From: Alphaproteobacteria bacterium
GTDB lineage: Bacteria > Pseudomonadota > Alphaproteobacteria > Reyranellales > Reyranellaceae
DNA length: 37,890 bases
Reading direction: 5' to 3'
NCBI GenBank assembly: GCA_947474005.1
Contig: CANJHI010000032.1
Location: 1-37,890 of the forward strand
Shown here in pieces: positions 17,445-24,939 of the stretch; within the stretch, counting starts at the first letter, position 1; each line of letters opens with the position of its first letter. The notes beneath the pieces are model-generated. The model was given only the letters and a program-made list of their open reading frames with translations. It was not told the DNA's origin and ran no database searches. The position numbers were made by a program, and so were the translations under genes.

Positions 17445-17463
17445 GCATCGGAAGGGGACGACA

Positions 17464-17877
17464 GTGAACATCCAGCCATATCTGTCTTTTGAAGGCCGGG
17501 CCCAGGAGGCGATCGACTTCTACAAGGGCGCCGTCGGCGCCTCGGTAAATGTCGTCATGCACTTCAAGGACGCACCGCCCGACGTGCAGGCGCAGATTTC
17601 ACCCGGCATGGGCGAGAAGGTCATGCATGCCTGCATCAAGATCGGCGAGTCCGACGTGTTCGTGTCGGACGGCCAATGCGGCGGCAAGGCGAGCTTCTCG
17701 GGCGTCACGCTCACGATCAACGCGTCCAGCGATGGCGAGGCGGACAAGCTCTTCGCCGCACTCGGCAAGGGCGGGCAGGTGACGATGCCGATGGCCGAGA
17801 CCTTCTTCGCCACGCGCTTCGGCACGGTCAGCGACAAGTTCGGCGTGCACTGGATGGTGCTGAACCCCAAGAAGTAA
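17464..17877 (+). CDS. VOC family protein, PhnB-like (copy 1)
   Basis: A 137-residue glyoxalase/bleomycin-resistance-fold protein of the PhnB type. It starts with GTG 7 nt after GAAGGGG (17451-17457): NIQPYLSFEGRAQEAIDFYKGAVGA is the standard PhnB N-terminus. The middle motif MHACIKIGESDVFVSDG and the C-terminal FGTVSDKFGVHWMVLNP are also typical. The open frame extends further upstream but that part overlaps the previous gene. It is a tandem paralog of the next gene (same length, N-terminus IQPYL, C-terminus DKFGV.WMV). PhnB-like proteins usually have no assigned reaction. Confidence 0.9.
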   Translation: MNIQPYLSFEGRAQEAIDFYKGAVGASVNVVMHFKDAPPDVQAQISPGMGEKVMHACIKIGESDVFVSDGQCGGKASFSGVTLTINASSDGEADKLFAALGKGGQVTMPMAETFFATRFGTVSDKFGVHWMVLNPKK

Positions 17878-17892
17878 ACCCAGGAGAGAGCG

Positions 17893-18306
17893 ATGCAGAT
17901 CCAACCCTACCTGTTCTTCGACGGTCGTTGCGAAGAGGCGCTGGATTTTTACAAGGCTGCAGCCGGCGCCAAGGTCGAGATGCTGATGCGCTACAAGGAA
18001 AACCCCGACCGCGGCCAGGGTGGCATGGAGCCGCCGGGCGCCGCCGACAAGGTGATGCATGCCGCCTTCAAGATCGGCGACACCATGATCCTGGCGTCGG
18101 ACGGCCATTGCACGGGCAAGCCCAAGTTCGACGGTTTTTCGCTGGCGATCAGCGTCAAGGGTGAGGCCGAGGCCGACAAGACCTACGCGGCGCTCGCCGA
18201 GGGCGGCGAGGCGAGCATGCCGCTCACCAAGACGTTCTTCTCGCCCAAGTTCGGCATGCTCCGCGACAAGTTCGGCGTGAACTGGATGGTGATGGTCGCG
18301 ACCTGA
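17893..18306 (+). CDS. VOC family protein, PhnB-like (copy 2)
   Basis: Second PhnB-type VOC protein, 137 residues like its neighbour. It begins QIQPYLFFDGRCEEALDFYKAAAGA and ends FGMLRDKFGVNWMVMVAT. The copies differ most in the loop after the first helix: this one has MRYKENPDRGQGGMEPPGAADK where copy 1 has a DAPPDVQAQ-type segment. A local duplication with divergence is likely, and the two could form a heterodimer (inference). AGGAGAGA precedes the ATG by a few bases. Last gene of the operon; a 178-nt convergent intergenic region follows. Confidence 0.9.
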   Translation: MQIQPYLFFDGRCEEALDFYKAAAGAKVEMLMRYKENPDRGQGGMEPPGAADKVMHAAFKIGDTMILASDGHCTGKPKFDGFSLAISVKGEAEADKTYAALAEGGEASMPLTKTFFSPKFGMLRDKFGVNWMVMVAT

Positions 18307-18339
18307 CCAGGTCGTCTGCGGCGGGCACAGTCCCGCGAT

Positions 18340-18376
18340 TCGGGCCTGTGCCGCGAAGACGTCGGGCCTGTGCCGC
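18340..18376. repeat. Short direct repeat in a convergent intergenic region
   Basis: TCGGGCCTGTGCCGC occurs at 18340-18354 and again at 18362-18376, a 22-nt period. It lies between the end of the VOC operon and the end of the aminotransferase gene. Related GGCACA/TGTGCC words recur through 18326-18475. Its role is unknown; it may be decayed intergenic repeat material. Confidence 0.6.
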
Positions 18377-18454
18377 AGAAGTCAGCCAAGTCCTTGAGAA
18401 GCCGGCGCGATTCGATCATAGCGGCACACGCTCAGGCACAGCTGGCGGCGTTTT

Positions 18455-18475
18455 GCGGCACATTCCGTGTGCCGC
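18455..18475. terminator. Hairpin downstream of the aminotransferase gene
   Basis: GCGGCACA (18455-18462), loop TTCCG, TGTGCCGC (18468-18475): perfect 8-bp arms, 10 nt past the aminotransferase stop on the minus strand. No T-run follows on the minus strand, so it is at best a rho-dependent or stabilising 3' hairpin. Confidence 0.4.
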
Positions 18476-18484
18476 TGCTGCCCC

Positions 18485-19714
18485 TCACCCCTTGTCGACG
18501 TTGGCGCTGCGCAGGGGGACGCCGAACTCGCGGCGGCAGACCTCGGCCAGCACCGCGACGCCCTGCTTGATCGTTTCGGGGTCGGGATTGGCGAAGCAGA
18601 GCCGCAGCCGGTTCCTGGCGTAGGCCTTGTTGGTCGACCATTCCGGCCCGGGATTGAGCGACACGCCGGCGGCGAGCGCCGCTTGCGCCAGCTTCTGGGT
18701 GTCGACGACGTCGGGCAGCTTGATCCAGAGATAGATGCCGCCCTTGGGATCGCCGAATTCGGCGGCCGTGCCGAACTGCTCGGCCAGCGCCTCGCGCAGC
18801 ACCTGCAGCTTGGCGTGCAGCGTCTTGTTAAGCTTGGGCACGTGGGTGGCGAAATGCTTGGTGCAGAACTCGGCCAGGATCATCTGCTCGAGGGCGCCGG
18901 AGCCCGCGTCCTGCTTCAGCCCGAGGATGCGGCCCAGGATGTCCCATTTGGCGACGAGATAGCCGACGCGCAGCGCCGGTGCGATCGACTTGGAGAAGGA
19001 GCCGATGAAGATCACGCCTTCGCCGTTGGCCATCGAATAGATCGAGCGCGGGCGCTCGCCGCTCCAGATCAGGTCGGAGTAACACTCGTCCTCGAAGATC
19101 ATGACGCCGTACTCGGCCGCGAGCTTGATGAGCTCGGCGCGGCGCTTCTCGCCCATGATGGCGCCGGTCGGATTCTGGATCGTCGGGATGGTGTAGATGT
19201 ACTTGGGCTTGATGCCCTTGTTCTTCAGCTCCTCGAGCGTCTGCCGCACGATGTCGAGACGCAGCCCTTCCTCGTCGAGCGGAATGCCGATGGTGTTGAC
19301 GCCGAGCTTGGTGAGCTTGGTGAGGGCACCGCCATAGCTCTCCTGCTCGACCAGCACGGTATCGCCCTTGGTGAGCAGCAGGCTGTTCACCAGGTCGAGG
19401 CCCTGCATGGAGCCCGAGGTGATCAGGATCTCGTCGGGCGAGCAGCCGAGGCCGGCATGGTCCTTGAGCTTCTTCGCCAGGAACTCCCGCAGCGGCCGGT
19501 ATCCCTGGGGGCCGCTGTTCAGGCCGTAGGTGGCGAGCGTCGCGCCCTCGCGCTGCAGCACCGCCGTCGCCGCCGCGATCAAGGCGTCGACCGGCACATG
19601 CTTGGCGTCGTTGTGGCCGCCGATGAAATTGTACTTGGGAAAGCCCTTCCACGGGACGGCGGGTGCGGGCGTGCCGGGGGCCAGCAGCGGCGCGAAGTCG
19701 AACGGAGCGGTCAT
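18485..19714 (-). CDS. PLP-dependent aminotransferase, class I/II (2-aminoadipate/aromatic type)
   Basis: A fold-type I aminotransferase of 409 residues. Key sites: GSMQGLDL (101-108) for phosphate binding, NPTG (181-184), EDECY with the pyridine-contacting Asp209, and the Schiff-base lysine Lys242 in GSFSKSIAPALRVGY. RNRLRLCFA near the C-terminus carries the substrate-carboxylate arginine. The sequence style is that of LysN/ARO8-like and MocR-associated aminotransferases, but the N-terminal DNA-binding domain of MocR is absent. GAGGAA lies just upstream of the ATG. It is 86 nt downstream of and co-oriented with the glutamate-synthase-like gene, a plausible functional pairing because both touch glutamate. 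Exact amino donor and acceptor unknown. Confidence 0.92.
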   Translation of the reverse strand: MTAPFDFAPLLAPGTPAPAVPWKGFPKYNFIGGHNDAKHVPVDALIAAATAVLQREGATLATYGLNSGPQGYRPLREFLAKKLKDHAGLGCSPDEILITSGSMQGLDLVNSLLLTKGDTVLVEQESYGGALTKLTKLGVNTIGIPLDEEGLRLDIVRQTLEELKNKGIKPKYIYTIPTIQNPTGAIMGEKRRAELIKLAAEYGVMIFEDECYSDLIWSGERPRSIYSMANGEGVIFIGSFSKSIAPALRVGYLVAKWDILGRILGLKQDAGSGALEQMILAEFCTKHFATHVPKLNKTLHAKLQVLREALAEQFGTAAEFGDPKGGIYLWIKLPDVVDTQKLAQAALAAGVSLNPGPEWSTNKAYARNRLRLCFANPDPETIKQGVAVLAEVCRREFGVPLRSANVDKG

Positions 19715-19800
19715 GGCGTTTCCTCGGCTTTTTTTGGTTCAGATGGCTGAGGCCAATTGCTGAGCCAAGATGAGCCGAGGCGCAACAGCTTTGGCCGATT

Positions 19801-21423
19801 CTAGCCCACGGCGCGGAACGAATGGGCCTGGGCCATGTCCCAGGGCTGTTTCCAGCGCAGGTTTCCGGTGCCCGCCACCAGCTCGCCCTCGGCCAGCGCC
19901 GGATAGACGTCGGCGTAGGTGACGACCTCGTTCGGCGAGATGCGGCGCGAGATGTGGATCGCCTTGAATTCGGCCGGGTGGTCCAACCCGGCCGCCGCTG
20001 TCAGTTCGGCCAGCTCGCGGAGCGTCGCGTGGTGGAAATTGACCACGCGCTGCATCTTGTCGGTCACGACCAGCGCGCGCTGGCGCGTCGGGTCCTGGGT
20101 GGCGACGCCGGTCGGGCAGCGGTCGGTATGGCAGGACTGCGACTGGATGCAGCCGACCGCGAACATGAAGCCGCGGGCGGAATTGCACCAGTCCGCACCC
20201 AGCGCCATCGTGCGCACGATATCGAAGGCGGTGATGATCTTGCCGGCGGCGCCGATCTTGATGCGGTGACGCGCGCCGATGCCGACCAGGGCATTGTGCA
20301 CGAAGAAGAGACCCTGGCGCATCGGCTTGCCGACATGGTCGACGAACTCCATCGGCGCCGCGCCGGTGCCGCCTTCCTTGCCGTCGACGACGATGAAGTC
20401 GGGATAGATCCCGGTCTCCAGCATCGCCTTGCAGATGGCGAGGAACTCCCATTCGTGGCCGATGCAGAGCTTGAAGCCGGCCGGCTTACCGCCCGACAGC
20501 CGGCGCATCTCGCCGATGAACTGCATCATCTCGACCGGAGTCGAGAAGGCGGTGTGATGGGACGGCGAGATGCAGTCCTCGCCCTGCGGCACGCCACGGG
20601 TCAAGGCGATCTCTGCGCTCACCTTGGGGGCCGGCAGAACGCCGCCGTGGCCGGGCTTGGCGCCCTGGCTGAGCTTCAGCTCGACCATCTTGACCTGCTC
20701 GTTGGCCGCGGCGGCGGCAAACTTCTCGGGCGAGAAAGTGCCGTCGGGATTGCGGGCGCCGAAATAGCCGGAGCCGATCTCCCAGATGATGTCGCCGCCG
20801 CCCTCGCGGTGATAGGGGCTATAACCGCCCTCGCCGGTGTCGTGAGCGAAGCCGCCGAGGCGGGCGCCGTTGTTCAGTGCCCGGATGGCGTTGGCGCTGA
20901 GCGCCCCGAAGCTCATGGCCGAAATGTTGAACACCGAAGCCGAGTAGGGCTTGGCGCAGTCGGGCCCGCCGATGGTGATCCTGAAATGGTCGTCGGCGAC
21001 CGGCCGTGGCGCGATCGAGTGGCTCATCCATTCGAAGCCGTTGGCATAGACATCGTGAGTGGTGCCGAACGGACGCATGTCGAGCACCATCTTGGCGCGC
21101 TGATAGACGACGGCGCGCCGGTCGCGGCTGAATGGCATGCCGTCCTTGTCGTCCTCGAAGAAGTACTGGCGCATCTCCGGCCGGATCGCCTCGAAGATGA
21201 AGCGCAGGTGCGCCGCGATCGGGTAGTTGCGCAGCACCGCATGTCGCGTCTGGACGAGGTCGTGGATGCCGATGATGGTCAGTGCCGCGGCAATACCGAA
21301 GCAGATCCCGAGCAGCGAGAACCTGGGATCGGCCGCCCAGGCGATACCGAAGGCCACGGCCGCAAGTGCTGCGAGCGTCAGGGTAATGAAGCGGGGCGAG
21401 AAGGGCAGCATCAGGGGCGACAT
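19801..21423 (-). CDS. FMN-binding glutamate synthase family protein, membrane anchored
   Basis: A 540-residue protein with two N-terminal hydrophobic segments (about 11-30 and 36-52), then the FMN/FeS synthase domain of glutamate synthase without the glutaminase or GXGXG domains. Diagnostic pieces are NISAMSFGALS, VVDGKEGGTGAAP and the 3Fe-4S cysteine cluster C-IQSQS-C-HTDR-C followed by PTGVATQ. Stand-alone members of this family are common in proteobacteria and have no settled reaction; without a glutaminase domain any glutamate synthesis would need free ammonia or a partner. Predicted to face the cytoplasm. It lies 92 nt downstream of modC and upstream of the aminotransferase gene. Confidence 0.92.
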   Translation of the reverse strand: MSPLMLPFSPRFITLTLAALAAVAFGIAWAADPRFSLLGICFGIAAALTIIGIHDLVQTRHAVLRNYPIAAHLRFIFEAIRPEMRQYFFEDDKDGMPFSRDRRAVVYQRAKMVLDMRPFGTTHDVYANGFEWMSHSIAPRPVADDHFRITIGGPDCAKPYSASVFNISAMSFGALSANAIRALNNGARLGGFAHDTGEGGYSPYHREGGGDIIWEIGSGYFGARNPDGTFSPEKFAAAAANEQVKMVELKLSQGAKPGHGGVLPAPKVSAEIALTRGVPQGEDCISPSHHTAFSTPVEMMQFIGEMRRLSGGKPAGFKLCIGHEWEFLAICKAMLETGIYPDFIVVDGKEGGTGAAPMEFVDHVGKPMRQGLFFVHNALVGIGARHRIKIGAAGKIITAFDIVRTMALGADWCNSARGFMFAVGCIQSQSCHTDRCPTGVATQDPTRQRALVVTDKMQRVVNFHHATLRELAELTAAAGLDHPAEFKAIHISRRISPNEVVTYADVYPALAEGELVAGTGNLRWKQPWDMAQAHSFRAVG

Positions 21424-21515
21424 GGGTGGCCTCGTCGGGAGCGGGCTACACTCCTAGCCTCTTTGGCGACGCCGGGAAATCGCCCGCAACGTCTCGAGAC
21501 CGTCATGATCCGCGT

Positions 21516-22580
21516 CTAGCTGCGCTCGAAGGAGACGCTTTTTATGACTGCGAACACCGGCCGGCCGGGCGCCAGCGCGAGGCGCTGCACAGACTTGGCC
21601 GTGACGCGCGCCATCAGCGTGGCGCCGTTGCAGTCGAGCCGCACGTCGGCCTGCGCGCCGCTCGAGCTGGGTGTGACCGAGGCGATGCGGCCAACCAGCA
21701 CGTTGAGCGCGCTGATCTCCTCGGGTGGCCGGAGTGAGATCATGACGTCGCGGGCGCGGATGTAGGCGCGTACCGGGGCGCCGACCGGCGCGGCCAGTCG
21801 CGGCACCTGCAGTTCGCCCGCGACCGATGCCAGGACCGTGAGCTGGAAGGCCTCGTCATGGCGCGCCACCGTGGCGTCGAGCACGCCGCCGGCATCGCCG
21901 GTATCGGCCAGCGGCAGGATATCGAGCACCGGTCCCACGGCCGTGACCTTGCCCTCGGTCAAGATCACCACGGTGGTGGCAAGGCGCGCCACTTCGGCGA
22001 CGGAATGGCTGACGTAGACGACCGGCACGCCGGCATCGTCCCGCAGCCGCTCGATATAGGGCAGGATTTCCGCGCGCCGCGCCTCGTCGAGCGAGGCGAG
22101 CGGTTCGTCCATCAGCAGCAGGCGCGGATGGGCGAGCAGCGCGCGGCCGATGGCGACCCGCTGCTTCTCACCGCCGGACAGCGAGTCGGGCCGGCGGTCG
22201 AGCAGGGGACCGATGTCCAGCAGCTTCACCACCGATGCCAGATCGCCCGACGCGCCGCCGTCCGGCCGCGCGAACCAGCGGCCGTACAGGAGGTTGTTGC
22301 GGACGCTGAGGTGGGGGAAGAGCCGGCTGTCCTGGAAGACATAGCCGACGCGACGCCGGTGCTTGGGCACGAACACGCCACGTTCGGTGTCGACCAGCAC
22401 CTGGCCATCGATCTTGACCCGGCCGCGCGTGGGTCGGACGAGGCCACCGATGATATCGACCAGCGTCGACTTGCCCGACCCCGAGCGGCCGAACAGCGCC
22501 GTGAGGCCCGGTGCGGACGAAAAGCGTGCCGTGAGCCGGAAGTGCTCGCGGACGTGATCGACGTCGACGTCCAGGCTCAC
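21516..22580 (-). CDS. modC: Molybdate ABC transporter ATP-binding protein
   Basis: A 354-residue ATPase, essentially the length of E. coli ModC. It has Walker A GRSGSGKST (31-39), signature LSGGEKQRVAIGRALL (134-149), Walker B LLLMDEP (154-160), switch His192, and a C-terminal Mop/TOBE domain (about 292-354) that binds molybdate. The GTG start at 22580 overlaps the modB stop as GTGA, so translation is coupled; the longer open frame to 22871 is a shadow of modB. Supplies molybdate for Mo-cofactor synthesis, fitting the Mo enzymes in this window. Confidence 0.95.
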   Translation of the reverse strand: MSLDVDVDHVREHFRLTARFSSAPGLTALFGRSGSGKSTLVDIIGGLVRPTRGRVKIDGQVLVDTERGVFVPKHRRRVGYVFQDSRLFPHLSVRNNLLYGRWFARPDGGASGDLASVVKLLDIGPLLDRRPDSLSGGEKQRVAIGRALLAHPRLLLMDEPLASLDEARRAEILPYIERLRDDAGVPVVYVSHSVAEVARLATTVVILTEGKVTAVGPVLDILPLADTGDAGGVLDATVARHDEAFQLTVLASVAGELQVPRLAAPVGAPVRAYIRARDVMISLRPPEEISALNVLVGRIASVTPSSSGAQADVRLDCNGATLMARVTAKSVQRLALAPGRPVFAVIKSVSFERS

Positions 22581-23266
22581 GCGACGGCAGTCCGCCGGGC
22601 GCCGATCCGGCGCGCGAGCAGCTCGGACCCCAACAAGGCCAGCATCGATAGCGCGATCGATATCAGCGTCAGGCGCAGTGCTCCCGCATCGCCGCCGGGC
22701 ACCTGGGTGAGGGTGTAGATCAATGACGGCAGGGTCTGCGTTTCGCCCGGGATGTTCGACACGAAGGTGATGGTGGCGCCGAACTCGCCCATCGCCTTGG
22801 CAAAGCACAGGATGGCTCCGGCAATCACCCCGGGCAGGCTGAGCGGCAGGGTGACGGTGGCGAACACCCACAACGGGTTGGCGCCGAGCGTGCCGGCTGC
22901 CGCCTCGAGCCGTGCATCCACGGCCTCGATCGAGAGCCGGACCGCCCGCACCAGCAGCGGGAAGCCCATGACCGCGCAGGCGAGCGCCGCACCGGTCCAG
23001 CGGAAGGAGAAGACGATGCCCAATTCATCGGCCAGGAAGGCGCCGACCGGCGTGCGCCGGCCGAAGGTGAGCAGCAGCAGGTAGCCCGTGACCACGGGCG
23101 GCATGATGAGCGGCAGGTGGACCAGCGTGTCGACCAGGCTCTTGCCCCAGAACCGCCCGCGCGCCAGCAGCCAGGCGACGGCGATGCCCAGCGGCAGGCT
23201 GGCCAGCGTCGCCGTCGTCGCGACGAGCAGGCTTAGTCGTACCGCCGTCCATTCTTCCGGGGTCAT
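22577..23266 (-). CDS. modB: Molybdate ABC transporter permease
   Basis: A 229-residue permease with about five membrane helices. It begins PEEWTAVRLSLLVATTAT, as ModB proteins do, and contains LPLIMPPVVTGYLLLL and the ATPase-coupling EAA loop EAAAGTLGANPLWVFATVTLPLSLPG, followed by AKAMGEFGATITFVSN, which is highly characteristic of ModB. It overlaps modC and follows msrQ by 12 nt. No modA-type binding-protein gene is found in the operon or elsewhere in the window, so the substrate receptor must be encoded elsewhere. Confidence 0.95.
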   Translation of the reverse strand: MTPEEWTAVRLSLLVATTATLASLPLGIAVAWLLARGRFWGKSLVDTLVHLPLIMPPVVTGYLLLLTFGRRTPVGAFLADELGIVFSFRWTGAALACAVMGFPLLVRAVRLSIEAVDARLEAAAGTLGANPLWVFATVTLPLSLPGVIAGAILCFAKAMGEFGATITFVSNIPGETQTLPSLIYTLTQVPGGDAGALRLTLISIALSMLALLGSELLARRIGARRTAVA

Positions 23267-23278
23267 GCCTTCTTCCGT

Positions 23279-24130
23279 TCAGGAAGTCGGTATAGTCCGT
23301 TGGATATAGCGCTTCGTCCAGAGCCTATTGGCGATGGCGAAACCGCGCCGGGCCGCCACGATCGCCACGACCGCGAGGGAGGCCACGAGAACCTTCTGCG
23401 CCGGCCGCGGCGCCAGGTCGGGATCGAGATTGGCGGCCAGAACGCGCACCGGATCGATGTTGTTCACCAGGCCGTACCAGGCCGCCTCGAAGATGACGGT
23501 GGCCAGCGTGGCGCCGGCCGCCAGCAGCAGGAGGCCGAGGTAGCGCGTGCGCAGGCGCGGGGGCAGGGCGCGCCACAGCATCAGCCAGGCGAGCAGGCCG
23601 GCGGCGAAAGCCGCTTCGCCGATCTTGACCTTGGACTGGATGAAGAAGTGCACGATCGCCAGCAGCGCCGCGGGATATATCAGCCAGTGCAGGCGCTTCC
23701 AGTTGCGCCTGAGCCGCTTCTGCCAGCCGTCGGTCGAGGTGACGGCGAGCGCCACCAGAGCCAGCAAGGCCACGAAACCGATGGTGAGGTAGAAGCGCTT
23801 GGCGATCTCCGTCGCAACGACGATCAGGTTCCATTTCTGGTCGAGCACGTAGATCAGGAAATGGGCGCCGGCATAGAGCGCCGCGGCGACGCCGATGCGG
23901 CGGCGGACGTGCACCAGCGGCATCCAGTCGAGCGTCGCCCGAAGCGGAGTCATCGCCAGCGACAGCAGCAGGAAGATGACGGCCCAGTCGCCGGTGGCAT
24001 GGGTCGCCACGGTGACCGGGCGGGGGCCCAGTTCGTCGGCGTACCAGCGCCACGCGAGCTCCAGCGCGGGCAGGCAAAGGCCGATCAGCGTGGCGAGCCG
24101 CAGCCAGAAGATCTTTCGTTGAATGGACAC
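23279..24130 (-). CDS. msrQ: Heme-binding membrane subunit of the methionine sulfoxide reductase system
   Basis: A 283-residue member of the ferric-reductase-like transmembrane family (YedZ/MsrQ) with about six helices. Likely heme-ligand histidines are seen in YAGAHFLIYVLDQ and in RLHWLIYPAALLAIVHFF. MsrQ passes electrons from the quinone pool to MsrP, a periplasmic Mo-cofactor enzyme that repairs oxidised methionines. The usual upstream msrP gene is absent here; instead msrQ is followed at 12 nt by modB and then modC. The C-terminal 100 residues are longer and more hydrophobic than in E. coli MsrQ, adding possibly two extra helices (inference). Family call firm. Confidence 0.9.
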   Translation of the reverse strand: MSIQRKIFWLRLATLIGLCLPALELAWRWYADELGPRPVTVATHATGDWAVIFLLLSLAMTPLRATLDWMPLVHVRRRIGVAAALYAGAHFLIYVLDQKWNLIVVATEIAKRFYLTIGFVALLALVALAVTSTDGWQKRLRRNWKRLHWLIYPAALLAIVHFFIQSKVKIGEAAFAAGLLAWLMLWRALPPRLRTRYLGLLLLAAGATLATVIFEAAWYGLVNNIDPVRVLAANLDPDLAPRPAQKVLVASLAVVAIVAARRGFAIANRLWTKRYIQRTIPTS

Positions 24131-24200
24131 GGCATCAACCTACGCGATGGTCCGATCAACGGAAGGTCAAAGTTCCGTCATCTGGGCGCGGCGTCGCGCC

Positions 24201-24878
24201 TCATCTCTGATTGCCAAAGAGCAGGCGATAGGTGCCGACCGTCGGCGCCGCGATGACGCCGAACGGCTTCAGGGTCGCAAGCTTGAAGTGGGCTCGCGCG
24301 GCGGCGCCCACCGAGGCTGCGTCGGCGCCCTCGAGCATCACCACCCATTCGGCCTCGTCGGCCTTGGGGTGGTCCATGCTCTTTGCCTGCAGCGGGGCAT
24401 TGGTGACCTCCAGGTCGGTTTCGGCCGCGAACGCGCCCAGCAGGCCGGGCCGGGCGATGATGCGCGGCAGGACCGTCTCCTGCAGCCAGGCGACCAGCGG
24501 CTTGCGTTCGCGCGGATCGGGCACGAACCGAACGCAGGCGACTACGCCGCCGACACCGTGCGTCAGGTCGACCTGGGTGCGAAGCGTCAGTCGGCGAAAC
24601 TGGGTGAACTTGGCCATCACAGCCTGGGTCCAAGGCGTTTGGCTGGCCAGCAATTGCAGATAGCCCGGCGTTGCGAGGTCGCCGACGCTGTCGCATTCGT
24701 AGGTGGCGAGATACTTGGGCGAGCCTCGGACGGCAACGTAGCGACGGGCGCGATGGAAGCCCGGCAGATTGATCCGCTCGTCGATATGCTCGCGATTGTA
24801 CCATTCGTTGAAGTCACGCTCATCGCGTGCCTTCACCTCGGAAAAGACGATCAGCATTCCTTTGCCGAATAGGGGCAT
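24201..24878 (-). CDS. DUF4286/EthD-like dimeric alpha-beta barrel protein
   Basis: A 225-residue protein with FNEWYNREHIDERINLPGFHRARRY near the N-terminus, the hallmark of DUF4286/EthD-like ferredoxin-fold proteins. A second, weaker repeat of the fold seems to occupy the C-terminal half (KPLVAWLQETVLPRIIARPGLLGAFAAETD). Such proteins act in small-molecule catabolism or detoxification but usually have no assigned reaction. ATG 24878 has a weak upstream GGGA; an alternative Met at 24857 (MLIVFSEV) is possible. Its start is divergent from the MR/MLE gene with only 61 nt between, so the two may share regulation. Confidence 0.75.
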   Translation of the reverse strand: MPLFGKGMLIVFSEVKARDERDFNEWYNREHIDERINLPGFHRARRYVAVRGSPKYLATYECDSVGDLATPGYLQLLASQTPWTQAVMAKFTQFRRLTLRTQVDLTHGVGGVVACVRFVPDPRERKPLVAWLQETVLPRIIARPGLLGAFAAETDLEVTNAPLQAKSMDHPKADEAEWVVMLEGADAASVGAAARAHFKLATLKPFGVIAAPTVGTYRLLFGNQR

Positions 24879-24939
24879 TGATTCATCCCGCAGTAGCCGC
24901 CGCCTAGTCTATGCTGGGGCAAGTGCGGGAGGAACCATC

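Noticed and set aside
24185-24200. GGCGCG-GCGT-CGCGCC hairpin right after the DUF4286-like stop
   Set aside because: Six-base stem without a following T-run on the minus strand; common by chance at this GC content.
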